This document shows, piece by piece, positions 26,421 to 38,700 of a DNA stretch of 64,000 nucleotides. How positions within the stretch are numbered: the first letter of the stretch is position 1; each line of letters begins with the position of its first letter. The translations under genes and the position numbers were made by a program. The notes beneath the pieces were generated by a model. The model did no database searches and was not told the DNA's origin. It was given only the letters and a program-made list of their open reading frames with translations. Source of the stretch: Megalopta genalis (Eukaryota; Arthropoda; Insecta; Hymenoptera; Halictidae); assembly GCF_051020955.1 (NCBI RefSeq), contig NW_027477078.1:1-64000 (forward strand), written 5' to 3'.

Positions 26421-27312
26421 GGATTTGAAGCTAAACCTTCTACATAGCATTGATTTGCAGCTAAATCGTGTGTTTCGCGTGGATTTGAAGCTAACTCGAT
26501 TTTTTCGTCTGCATTTGAAGCTACATCACATGTATCGCAAGTATTTGAAGCTCAATCATTTGCTTCGCATGGATTTGAAGCTAATCCTTCTACATCGCAT
26601 TGATTTGAAGCTAAATCATGTGTTTCGCATGGATTTGGAGCTAACTCGTTTATTTCGTCTGCATTTGTAGCTGTATCACTTATATCGCAAGCATCTGAAG
26701 CTAAATCATTTGTGTCTCATGGATTTGTAGCTAAACCTTCTACATAGCATTGATTTGCAGCTAAATCATGCGTTTCGCTTGGATATGAAGCTAACTCGTT
26801 TGTTCCCTCTTCATTTGAAGCTGTATCACATGTATCCCAAGTGTTTGAAGCTCAATCATTTGCTTCGCATGGATTTGAAGCTAAACTTTCTACATCGCAT
26901 TGATTTGAAGCTAAATCATGTAATTAGCTTGGATTGGAAGCTAAATCGTTTGTTTCGTCTGCATTTGAAGATATATCACTTATATCCCAAATGTTTGAAG
27001 ATAAATCATTTGCTTCGCATGGATTTGAAGCTAAACCTTCTTCATGGCATTGATTTAAAGCTAAATCATGTGTTTCGCTTGGATTGGAAGCTAACTCGTT
27101 TATTTCATCTGCATTTGAAGCCGTGTCACTTATATCGCAAGTATCTGAAGCTAAATCATTTGTGTCGCAAGGATTTGAAGCTAAACCTTCTACATTGCAT
27201 TGATTTGAAGCTTAATCATGTGTTTCGCATGGATTTGAAGCTAAACCTTCTACATAGCATCGATTTGCAGCTAAATCGTGTGTTTCGCGTGGATTTGAAG
27301 CTAACTCGATTT

Positions 27313-30300
27313 TTTCGTCTGCATTTGAAGCTATATCACATGTATCGCAAGTATTTGAAGCTCAATCATTTGCTTCGCATGGATTTGAAGCTAATCCTTC
27401 TACATCGCATTGATTTGAAGCTAAATCATGTGTTTCGCATGGATTTGGAGCTAACTCGTTTAATTCGTCTGCATTTGTAGCTGTATCACTTATATCGCAA
27501 GTATCTGAAGCTAAATCATTTGTGTCTCATGGATGTGTAGCTAAACCTTCTACATAGCATTGATTTGCAGCTAAATCATGCGTTTCGCATGGATTTGGAG
27601 CTAACTCGTTTATTTCGTCTGCATTTGTAGCTGTATCACTTATATCGCTAGTATCTGAAGCTAAATCATTTGTTTCGCATGGATTTCAAGCTGAACCTTC
27701 TACATCGCATTGATTTGCAGCTAAATCATGTGTTTCGCATAGATTTGAAGCAAAGCCTTAATAATTCGCATGGATTTGAAGCTAACTCGTTAGTTTCGTC
27801 TGCATTTGAAGCTGTATCACTTATATCGCAAGCATCTGAAGCTAAATCATTTGTGTCGCATGGATTTGAAGCTAATCTTTCTACATCGCATTGATTTGTA
27901 GTTAATCATGTGTTTCGCATGGATTTGGTGCTAACTCGTTTATTTCGTCTGCATTTGAAGCTATATCACTTATATACCAAGTGTTTGAAGCTAAATCATT
28001 TGTGTCTCATGGATTTGAAGCTATATCACATATATCCCAAGTGTTTGAAGCTCAATCATTTGCTTCGCATGGATTTGAAGCTAAACCTTCTACATAGCAT
28101 TGCTTTGCAGCAGAATCATGAGTTTCGCATGGATATGAAGCTAACTCGTTTGTTTCCGTCTGCATTTGAAGCTATATCACTTATATACCAAGTGTTTGAT
28201 TCTAAATCATTTGTTTCGCATGGATTTGAAGCTAATCCTTCTACATCGCATTGATTTGAAGCTAAATCATGTGATTCGCTTGGATTGTAAGCTAACTCGT
28301 TTGTTTCGTCCGTATTTGAAGCTATATCACTTATATCCCAATTGTTTGAAACTAAATCATTTGTTTCGCATGGATTTGAAGCTAAACTTTCTACATCGCT
28401 TTGATTTGAAGCTAAATCAGCTAATTCGCTTGGATTGGAAGTTAAATCGTTTGTTTCGTCTGCATTTGAAGATATATCACTTATATCACAAGTGTTTGAA
28501 GATAAATCATTTGTTTCGCATGGATTTCAATCTAAACCTTCTATATTGCATTGATTTGCAGCTAAATCATGTGTTTCGCTTGGATATGAAGCTAACTCGT
28601 TTGTTTCCGTCTGCATTTGAAGCTATATCACTTATATCCCAAGTATCTGAAGCTAAATCATTAGTGTCTCATGGATTTGAAGCTAAACCTTCTACATAGC
28701 ATTGATTTGCAGCTAAATCATGTGTTTCGCTTGGATATGAAGCTAACTCGTTTGTTTCCGTCTGCATTTGAAGCTATATCACTTATATCCCAAGTGTTTG
28801 AAGCTAAATCATTTGTTTCGCATGGATTTGAAACTAAACCTTCTACATCGCAATGATTTGAAGCTAAATCATGTGATTCGCTTGGATTGGAAGCTAACTC
28901 GTTGGTTTCGTCTGCATTTGAAGCTATATCACTTATATACCAAGTGTTTGAAGCTAAATCATTTGATTCGCATGGATTTGAAGCTAAACCTTCTACATCG
29001 CATTGATTTAAAGCTAAATCATGTGTTTCGCTCGGATTGGAAGCTAACTCGTTTATTTCGTCTGCATTTGTAGCTGTATCACTTATATCGCAAGTATCTG
29101 AAGCTAAATCATTTGTGTCGCAAGGATTTGAAGCTAAACGTTCTACATCGCATTGATTTAAAGCTAAATCATGTGTTTCGCTTGGATTGGAAGCTAACTC
29201 GTTTATTTCATCTGCATTTGCAGCTGTATCACTTATATCGCAAGTATCTGAAGCTAAATCATTTGTGTCGCAAGGATTTGAAGCTAAACCTTCTACATAG
29301 CATTGATTTGAAGCTTAATCTTGTGTTTCGCATGGATTTTAAGCTATCTCATTAGTTTCGTCTGCATTTGAAGCTATATCACATGTATCGCAAGTATTTG
29401 AAGCTCAATCATTTGCTTCGCATGGATTTGAAGCTAATCCTTCTACATCGCATTGATTTGAAGCTAAATCATGTGTTTCGCATGGATTTGGAGCTAACTC
29501 GTTTAATTCGTCTGCATTTGTAGCTGTATCACTTATATCGCAAGTATCTGAAGCTAAATCATTTGTGTCTCATGGATGTGTAGCTAAACCTTCTACATAG
29601 CATTGATTTGCAGCTAAATCATGCGTTTCGCATGGATTTGGAGCTAACTCGTTTATTTCGTCTGCATTTGTAGCTGTATCACTTATATCGCTAGTATCTG
29701 AAGCTAAATCATTTGTTTCGCATGGATTTCAAGCTGAACCTTCTACATCGCATTGATTTGCAGCTAAATCATGTGTTTCGCATAGATTTGAAGCAAAGCC
29801 TTAATAATTCGCATGGATTTGAAGCTAACTCGTTAGTTTCGTCTGCATTTGAAGCTGTATCACTTATATCGCAAGCATCTGAAGCTAAATCATTTGTGTC
29901 GCATGGATTTGAAGCTAATCTTTCTACATCGCATTGATTTGTAGTTAATCATGTGTTTCGCATGGATTTGGAGCTAACTCGTTTATTTCGTCTGCATTTG
30001 AAGCTATATCACTTATATACCAAGTGTTTGAAGCTAAATCATTTGTGTCTCATGGATTTGAAGCTATATCACATATATCCCAAGTGTTTGAAGCTCAATC
30101 ATTTGCTTCGCATGGATTTGAAGCTAAACCTTCTACATAGCATTGCTTTGCAGCAGAATCATGAGTTTCGCATGGATATGAAGCTAACTCGTTTGTTTCC
30201 GTCTGCATTTGAAGCTATATCACTTATATACCAAGTGTTTGATTCTAAATCATTTGTTTCGCATGGATTTGAAGCTAATCCTTCTACATCGCATTGATTT

Positions 30301-31402
30301 GAAGCTAAATCATGTGATTCGCTTGGATTGTAAGCTAACTCGTTTGTTTCGTCCGTATTTGAAGCTATATCACTTATATCCCAATTGTTTGAAACTAAAT
30401 CATTTGTTTCGCATGGATTTGAAGCTAAACTTTCTACATCGCTTTGATTTGAAGCTAAATCAGCTAATTCGCTTGGATTGGAAGTTAAATCGTTTGTTTC
30501 GTCTGCATTTGAAGATATATCACTTATATCACAAGTGTTTGAAGATAAATCATTTGTTTCGCATGGATTTCAATCTAAACCTTCTATATTGCATTGATTT
30601 GCAGCTAAATCATGTGTTTCGCTTGGATATGAAGCTAACTCGTTTGTTTCCGTCTGCATTTGAAGCTATATCACTTATATCCCAAGTATCTGAAGCTAAA
30701 TCATTAGTGTCTCATGGATTTGAAGCTAAACCTTCTACATAGCATTGATTTGCAGCTAAATCATGTGTTTCGCTTGGATATGAAGCTAACTCGTTTGTTT
30801 CCGTCTGCATTTGAAGCTATATCACTTATATCCCAAGTGTTTGAAGCTAAATCATTTGTTTCGCATGGATTTGAAACTAAACCTTCTACATCGCAATGAT
30901 TTGAAGCTAAATCATGTGATTCGCTTGGATTGGAAGCTAACTCGTTGGTTTCGTCTGCATTTGAAGCTATATCACTTATATACCAAGTGTTTGAAGCTAA
31001 ATCATTTGATTCGCATGGATTTGAAGCTAAACCTTCTACATCGCATTGATTTAAAGCTAAATCATGTGTTTCGCTCGGATTGGAAGCTAACTCGTTTATT
31101 TCGTCTGCATTTGTAGCTGTATCACTTATATCGCAAGTATCTGAAGCTAAATCATTTGTGTCGCAAGGATTTGAAGCTAAACGTCCTACATCGCATTGAT
31201 TTAAAGCTAAATCATGTGTTTCGCTTGGATTGGAAGCTAACTCGTTTATTTCATCTGCATTTGCAGCTGTATCACTTATATCGCAAGTATCTGAAGCTAA
31301 ATCATTTGTGTCGCAAGGATTTGAAGCTAAACCTTCTACATAGCATTGATTTGAAGCTTAATCTTGTGTTTCGCATGGATTTTAAGCTATCTCATTAGTT
31401 TC
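27313..31402 (+). repeat. 2,043-nt tandem duplication
   Basis: 27,313-29,355 and 29,356 to about 31,402 align at offset 2,043 nt. Both begin at TCGTCTGCATTTGAAGC followed by CACATGTATCGCAAG and contain the AAGCCTTAATAATTCG 31-mer, the GTTTCCGTCTGC monomers, CTTCTATATTGCATTG and CATCGCAATGATTTG. Differences seen: GGTGCT/GGAGCT (27,929/29,972) and ACGTTC/ACGTCC (29,151/31,194). Near identity indicates a recent event. Confidence 0.9.
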
Positions 31403-32790
31403 GTCTGCATTTGAAGTTATATCACTTATATCGCTAGTATCTGATGCTAAATAATTTGTTTCGCATGGATTTGAAGCTAATCCTTCTACATCGCATTGAT
31501 TTGAAGCTAAATCATGTGTTTCGCATCGATTTGGAGCTATCTCGTTAGTTTCGTCTGCATTTGAAGATATATCACTTATATCCCAAGTGTTTGAAGATAA
31601 ATCATTTGTTTCGCATGGATTTCAAGCTAAACCTTCTACATAGCATTGATTTGCAGCTAAATCGTGTGTTTCGCATGGATTTGAAGCTAACTCGTTAGTT
31701 TCGTCTGCATTTGAAGCTATATCACTTATATCGCTAGTATCTGATGCTAAATAATTTGCTTCGCATGGATTTGAAGCTAATCCTTCTACATGGCATTGAT
31801 TTGAAGCTTAATCATGTGTTTCGCATGTATTTGAAGCTAACTCGTTAGTTTCGTCTGCATTTGAAGCTGTATCACTTATATTGCAAGTATCTGAAGCTAA
31901 ATCATTGGTGTCGCAAGGATTTGAAGCTAAACCTTCTACATAGCATTGATTTGAAGCTTAATCATGTGTGTCGCATGGATTTTGAAGCTAACTCGTATGA
32001 TTCGTTTGAATTTGATGCTATATCACTTATATCGCTAGTATCTGATGCTAAATCATTTGTTTCGCATGGATTTGAAGCTAAACCTTCTACATCGCATTGA
32101 TTTGCAGCTAAATCATGTGTTTTGCATGGATTTGATGCTAACTCGTTTGTTTCCCCTGCATTAGAAGCCTTATCTGTTATATCGCAATTATCTGATGCTA
32201 TGTCATGTGTTTCGCTTGGATTTGAAGCTAAACCTTTTTCATCGCATTGATTTGCAGCTAAATCATGTGTTTTGCATGGTTTTGATGCTAACTCGTTTTT
32301 TCCACTGCATTTGAAGCTATATCAGTTATATCGCAAGTATCTGATGCTAAATCATTTGTTTCGCATGGATTTGAAGCTACACCTTCTACATCGCATTGAT
32401 TTGCAGCTAAATCATGTGTTTCGCATGGATTTGAAGCTAACTCGTTTGTTTCCCCTGCATTTGAAGCTATATCACTTATATCGCAAATATCTGAAGATAA
32501 ATCATTTGTTTCGCATGGATTTGAAGCTAAACCTTCTACATCGTATTGATTTGAAGCTATATCATTTGTTTCGCATGGATTTGAAGCTAAGCCGTCTATT
32601 TCGCATGGATTTAAAGCTAAATGATGTGTATCGCATGGATTTTGAAGCTAACTCGTTTGATTCGTCTGCATTTGAAGCTACATCACTTATATCCCAAGTG
32701 TTTGATGCTAAATCATTTGTTTCGTACGGATTTGACGCTAAACCTTCTACATCTCATTGATTTGAAGCTAAATCATGTGTTTTGCATGGA
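31010..32790 (+). repeat. Dispersed duplication, copy 2 (partner at 4.2-6.1 kb), lacking three monomers
   Basis: Same rare variants and order as 4,230-6,100, including the CATTAGAAGCCTTATCTG and TTTTTCCACTGCATTTG monomers. Relative to copy 1, 90 nt are absent after about 32,580, exactly three monomers. The copy introduces a short type A island into the type B domain. Few substitutions separate the copies, suggesting a recent event. Confidence 0.85.
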
Positions 32791-32812
32791 TTTTGAAGCT
32801 AACTCGTTTGAT

Positions 32813-34900
32813 TCGTCTGCATTTGAAGATATATCACTTATATCCCAAGTGTTTGAAGATAAATCATTTGTTTCGCATGGATTTCAATCTAAACCTTCTA
32901 TATTGCATTGATTTGCAGCTAAATCATGTGTTTCGCTTGCATATGAAGCTAACTCGTTTGTTTCCGTCTGCATTTGAAGCTATATCACTTATATCCCAAG
33001 TATCTGAAGCTAAATCATTAGTGTCTCATGGATTTGAAGCTAAACCTTCTACATAGCATTGATTTGCAGCTAAATCATGTGTTTCGCTTGGATATGAAGC
33101 TAACTCGTTTGTTTCCGTCTGCATTTGAAGCTATATCACTTATATCCCAAGTGTTTGAAGCTAAATCATTTGTTTCGCATGGATTTGAAACTAAACCTTC
33201 TACATCGCAATGATTTGAAGCTAAATCATGTGATTCGCTTGGATTGGAAGCTAACTCGTTGGTTTCGTCTGCATTTGAAGCTATATCACTTATATCCCAA
33301 GTGTTTGAAGCTAAATCATTTGATTCGCATGGATTTGAAGCTAAACCTTCTACATCGCATTGATTTAAAGCTAAATCATGTGTTTCGCTTGGATTGGAAG
33401 CTAACTCGTTTATTTCATCTGCATTTGCAGCTGTATCACTTATATCGCAAGTATCTGAAGCTAAATCATTTGTGTCGCAAGGATTTGAAGCTAATCCTTC
33501 TACATAGCATTGATTTGAAGCTTAATCATGTGTTTCGCATGGATTTGAAGCTAACTCGTTTGTTCCGTCTTCATTTGAAGCTATATCACATGTATCCCAA
33601 GTGTTTGAAGCTCAATCATTTGCTTCGCATGGATTTGAAGCTAAACTTTCTACATCGCATTGATTTGAAGCTAAATCATGTAATTAGCTTGGATTGGAAG
33701 CTAAATCGTTTGTTTCGTCTGCTTTTGAAGATATATCACTTATATCCCAAGTGTTTGAAGATAAATCATTTGCTTCGCATGGATTTGAAGCTAAACCTTC
33801 TACATGGCATTGATTTAAAGCTAAATCATGTGTTTCGCTTGGATTGGAAGCTAACTCGTTTATTTCATCTGCATTTGAAGCCGTGTCACTTATATCGCAA
33901 GTATCTGAAGCTAAATCATTTGTGTCGCATGGATTTGAAGCTAATCTTTCTACATCGCATTGATTTGTAGTTAATCATGTGTTTCGCATGGATTTGGAGC
34001 TAACTCGTTTATTTCGTCTGCATTTGAAGCTATAACACTTATATCGCTTGTATCTGAAGCTAAATAATTTGTTTCGCATGGATTTGAAGCTAAACTTTCT
34101 ACATCGCTTTGATTTGAAGCTAAATCAGCTAATTCGCTTGGATTGGAAGTTACATCGTTTGTTTCGTCTGCATTTGAAGATATATCACTTATATCCCAAG
34201 TGTTTGAAGATAAATCATTTGTTTCGCATGGATTTCAATCTAAACCTTCTATATTGCATTGATTTGCAGCTAAATCATGTGTTTCGCTTGGATATGAAGC
34301 TAACTCGTTTGTTTCCGTCTGCATTTGAAGCTATATCACTTATATCCCAAGTATCTGAAGCTAAATCATTAGTGTCTCATGGATTTGAAGCTAAACCTTC
34401 TACATAGCATTGATTTGCAGCTAAATCATGTGTTTCGCTTGGATATGAAGCTAACTCGTTTGTTTCCGTCTGCATTTGAAGCTATATCACTTATATCCCA
34501 AGTGTTTGAAGCTAAATCATTTGTTTCGCATGGATTTGAAACTAAACCTTCTACATCGCAATGATTTGAAGCTAAATCATGTGATTCGCTTGGATTGGAA
34601 GCTAACTCCTTGGTTTCGTCTGCATTTGAAGCTATATCACTTATATCCCAAGTGTTTGAAGCTAAATCATTTGTTTCGCATGGATTTGAAGCTAAACCTT
34701 CTACATCGCAATGATTTAAAGCTAAATCATGTGTTTCGCTTTGATTGGAAGCTAACTCGTTTGTTTCATCTGCATTTGCAGCTGTATCACTTATATCGCA
34801 AGTATCTGAAGCTAAATCATTTGTGTCGCAAGGATTTGAAGCTAATCCTTCTACATAGCATTGATTTGTAGCTTAATCATGTGTTCGCATGGATTTGAAG
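32813..34900 (+). repeat. About 735-nt block repeated at offset 1,351 nt
   Basis: 32,813-33,550 and 34,164-34,900 align at offset 1,351 nt. Both hold CTTCTATATTGCATTG, two GTTTCCGTCTGC 31-mers and CATTAGTGTCTCATGG. The same stretch is present within 28,470-28,960 and 30,513-31,000, so at least four copies exist. Near 34,885 the second copy shows GTGTTCGCATGG, one T short of the usual GTGTTTCGCATGG. Confidence 0.75.
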
Positions 34901-35762
34901 CTAACTCGTTAGTTTCGTCTGCATTTGAAGCTGTATCACTTATATCGCAAGTATCTGAAGATAAATCATTTGTGTGGCAAGGATTGGAAGCTAAACCTTC
35001 TACATAGCATTGATTTGAAGCTAAATCATGTGATTCGCATGGATTGGAAGCTAACTCGATGGTTTCGTCTACATTTGAAGCTATAACACTTATATCGCTA
35101 GTATCTGAAGCTAAATAATTTGCTTCGCATGGATTTGAAGCTAAACTTTATACATCGCATTGATTTGAGGCTAAATCATGTAATTCGCTTGGATTGGAAG
35201 CTAAATCGTTTGTTTCGTCTGCATTTGAAGATATATCACTTATATTCCAAGTGTTTGAAGCTAAATCATTTGTGTCGCATGGATTTGAAGCTAATCCTTC
35301 TACATAGCATTGATTTGAAGCTTAATCATGTGTTTCGCATGGATTTGAAGCTAACTCGTTTGTTCCGTCTTCATTTGAAGCTATATCACATGTATCCCAA
35401 GTCTTTGAAGCTCAATCATTTGCTTCGCATGGATTTGAAGCTAAACTTTCTACATCTCATTGATTGGAAGCTAAATCGTTTGTTTCGTCTGCATTTGAAG
35501 ATATATCACTTATATCCCAAGTGTTTGAAGATAAATCATTTGCTTCGCATGTATTTGAAGCTAAACCTTCTACATGGCATTGATTTGAAGCTTAATCATG
35601 TGTTTCGCATGGACTTGAAGCTAACTCGTTAGTTTCGTCTGCATTTGAAGCTGTATCACTTATATTGCAAGTATCTGAAGCTAAATCATTCGTGTCGCAA
35701 GGATGTGAAGCTAAACCTTCTACATAGCATTGATTTGAAGCTTAATCATGTGTTTCGCATGG

Positions 35763-38700
35763 ATTTGAAGCTAACTCGTTAGTTTCGTCTGCATTTGAAG
35801 CTATAACACTTATATCGCTAGTATCTGAAGCTAAATAATTTGTTTCGCATGGATTTGAAGCTAAACTTTCTACATCGCATTGATTTGAAGCTAAATCATG
35901 TAATTCGCTTGGATTGGAAGCTAAATCGTTTGTTTCGTCTGCATTTGAAGATATATCACTTATATCCCAAGTGTTTGAAGATAAATCATTTGTTTCGCAT
36001 GGATTTGAAGCTAAACCTTCTACATAGCATTGATTTGCAGCTAAATCGTGTGTTTCGCGAGGATTTGAAGCTAACTCGTTTGTTTCGTCTGCATTTGAAG
36101 CTATATCACATGTATCCCAAGTGTTTGAAGCTCAATCATTTGCTTCGCATGGATTTGAAGCTAATCTTTCTACATCGCATTGTTTTGAAGTTAATTATGT
36201 GTTTCGCATGGATTTGGAGCTAACTCGTTTATTTCGTCTGCATTTGAAGCTATAACACTTATATCGCTTGTATCTGAAGCTAAATAATTTGTTTCGCATG
36301 GATTTGAAACTAAACCTTCTACATCGCATTGATTTGAAGCTAAATCATGTGATTCGCTTGGATTGGAAGCTAACTCGTTGGTTTCGTCTGCATTTGAAGC
36401 TATATCACTTATATCCCAAGTGTTTGAAGCTAAATCATTTGTTTCGCATGGATTTGAAGCTAAACCTTCTACATCGCATTGATTTAAAGCTGAATCATGT
36501 GTTTCGCATGGATTTGAAGCTAACTCGTTAGTTTCGTCTGCATTTGAAGCTATAACACTTATATCGCTAGTATCTGAAGCTAAATAATTTGTTTCGCATG
36601 GATTTGAAGCTAAACTTTCTACATCGCTTTGATTTGAAGCTAAATCAGGTAATTCGCTTGGATTGGAAGTTAAATTGTTAGTTTCGTCTGTATTTGAAGA
36701 TATATCACTTATATCCCAAGTGTTTGAAGATAAATCATTAGTGTCTCATGGATTTTAAGCTAAACCTTCTACATAGCATTGATTTGCAGCTAAATCATGT
36801 GTTTCGCTTGGATATGAAGCTAACTCGTTTGTTTCCGTCTGCATTTGAAGCTATATCACTTATATCCCAAGTGTTTGAAGCTAAATCATTTGTTTCGCAT
36901 GGATTTGATACTAAACCTTCTACATCGCATTGATTTGAAGCTAAATCATGTGATTCGCATGGATTGGAAGCTAACTCGTTGGTTTCGTCTGCATTTGAAG
37001 CTATATCACTTATATCCCAAGTGTTTGAAGCTAAATCACTTGTTTCGCATGGATTTGAAGCTAAACCTTCTACATCGCATTGATTTAAAGCTAAATCATG
37101 TGTTTCGCTTTGATTGGAAGCTAACTCGTTTGTTTCATCTGCATTTGCAGCTGTATCACTTATATCGCAAGTATCTGAAGCTAAATCATTTGTGTCGCAG
37201 GACTTGAAGCTAATCCTTCTACATAGCATTGATTTGAAGCTTAATCATGTGTTTCGCATGGATTTGAAGCTAACTCGTTAGTTTCGTCTGCATTTGAAGC
37301 TGTATCACTTATATCGGAAGTATCTGAAGCTAAATCATTTGTGTCGCAAGGATTTGAAGCTAAACCATCTACATAGCATTGATTTGAAGCTAAATCATGT
37401 GATTCGCTTGGATTGAAAGCTAACTCGATTGTTTCGTCTACATTTGAAGCTATAACACTTATACCGCTAGTATCTGAAGCTAAATAATTTGCTTCGCATG
37501 GATTTGAAGCTAAACTTTATACATCGCATTGATTTGAAGCTAAATCATGTAATTCGCTTGGATTGGAAGCTAAATCGTTTGTTTCGTCTGCATTTGAAGA
37601 TATATCACTTATATCCCAAGTGTTTGAAGATAAATCATTTGTTTCGCATGGATTTGAAGCTAAACCTTCTACATAGCATTGATTTGCAGCTAAATCGTGT
37701 GTTTCGCGAGGATTTGAAGCTAACTCGTTTGTTTCGTCTGCATTTGAAGCTATATCACATGTATCCCAAGTGTTTGAAGCTCAATCATTTGCTTCGCATG
37801 GATTTGAAGCTAATCTTTCTACATCGCATTGTTTTGAAGTTAATTATGTGTTTCGCATCGATTTGGAGCTAACTCGTTTATTTCGTCTGCATTTGAAGCT
37901 ATAACACTTATATCGCTTGTATCTGAAGCTAAATAATTTGTTTCGCATGGATTTGAAGCTAAACTTTCTACATCGCTTTGATTTGAAGCTAAATCATGTG
38001 ATTCGCATGGATTGGAAGCTAACTCGTTGGTTTCGTCTGCATTTGAAGCTATATCACTTATATCCCAAGTGTTTGAAGCTAAATCATTTGTTTCGCATGG
38101 ATTTGAAGCTAAACCTTCTACATAGCATTGATCTGAAGCTTAATCATGTGATTCGTATGGATTTGAAGCTAACTCGTTAGTTTCATCTGAATTTGAAGCT
38201 ATAACACTTATATCGCTAGTATCTGAAGCTAAATAATTTGCTTCGCATGGATTTGAAGCTAAACTTTCTACATCGCATTGATTTGAAGCTAAATCATGTA
38301 ATTCGCTTGGATTGGAAGCTAAATCGTTTGTTTCGTCTGCATTTGAAGATATATAACTTATATCCCAAGTGTTTGAAGATAAATCATTTGTTTCGCATGG
38401 ATTTGGAGCTAAACCTTCCACATAGCATTGATTTGCAGCTAAATCGTGTGTTTCGCGTGGATTTGAAGCTAACTCGTTTGTTTCGTCTCCATTTGAAGCT
38501 ATAACACTTATATCGCTTGTATCTGAAGCTAAATAATTTGTTTCGCATGGATTTGAAACTAAACCTTCTACATCGCATTGATTTGAAGCTAAATCATGTG
38601 ATTTGCTTGGATTGGAAGCTAAAACGTTGGTTTCGTCTACATTTGATGCTATATCACTTATATCCCAAGTGTTTCAAGCTAAATCATTTGTGTCGCAAGG

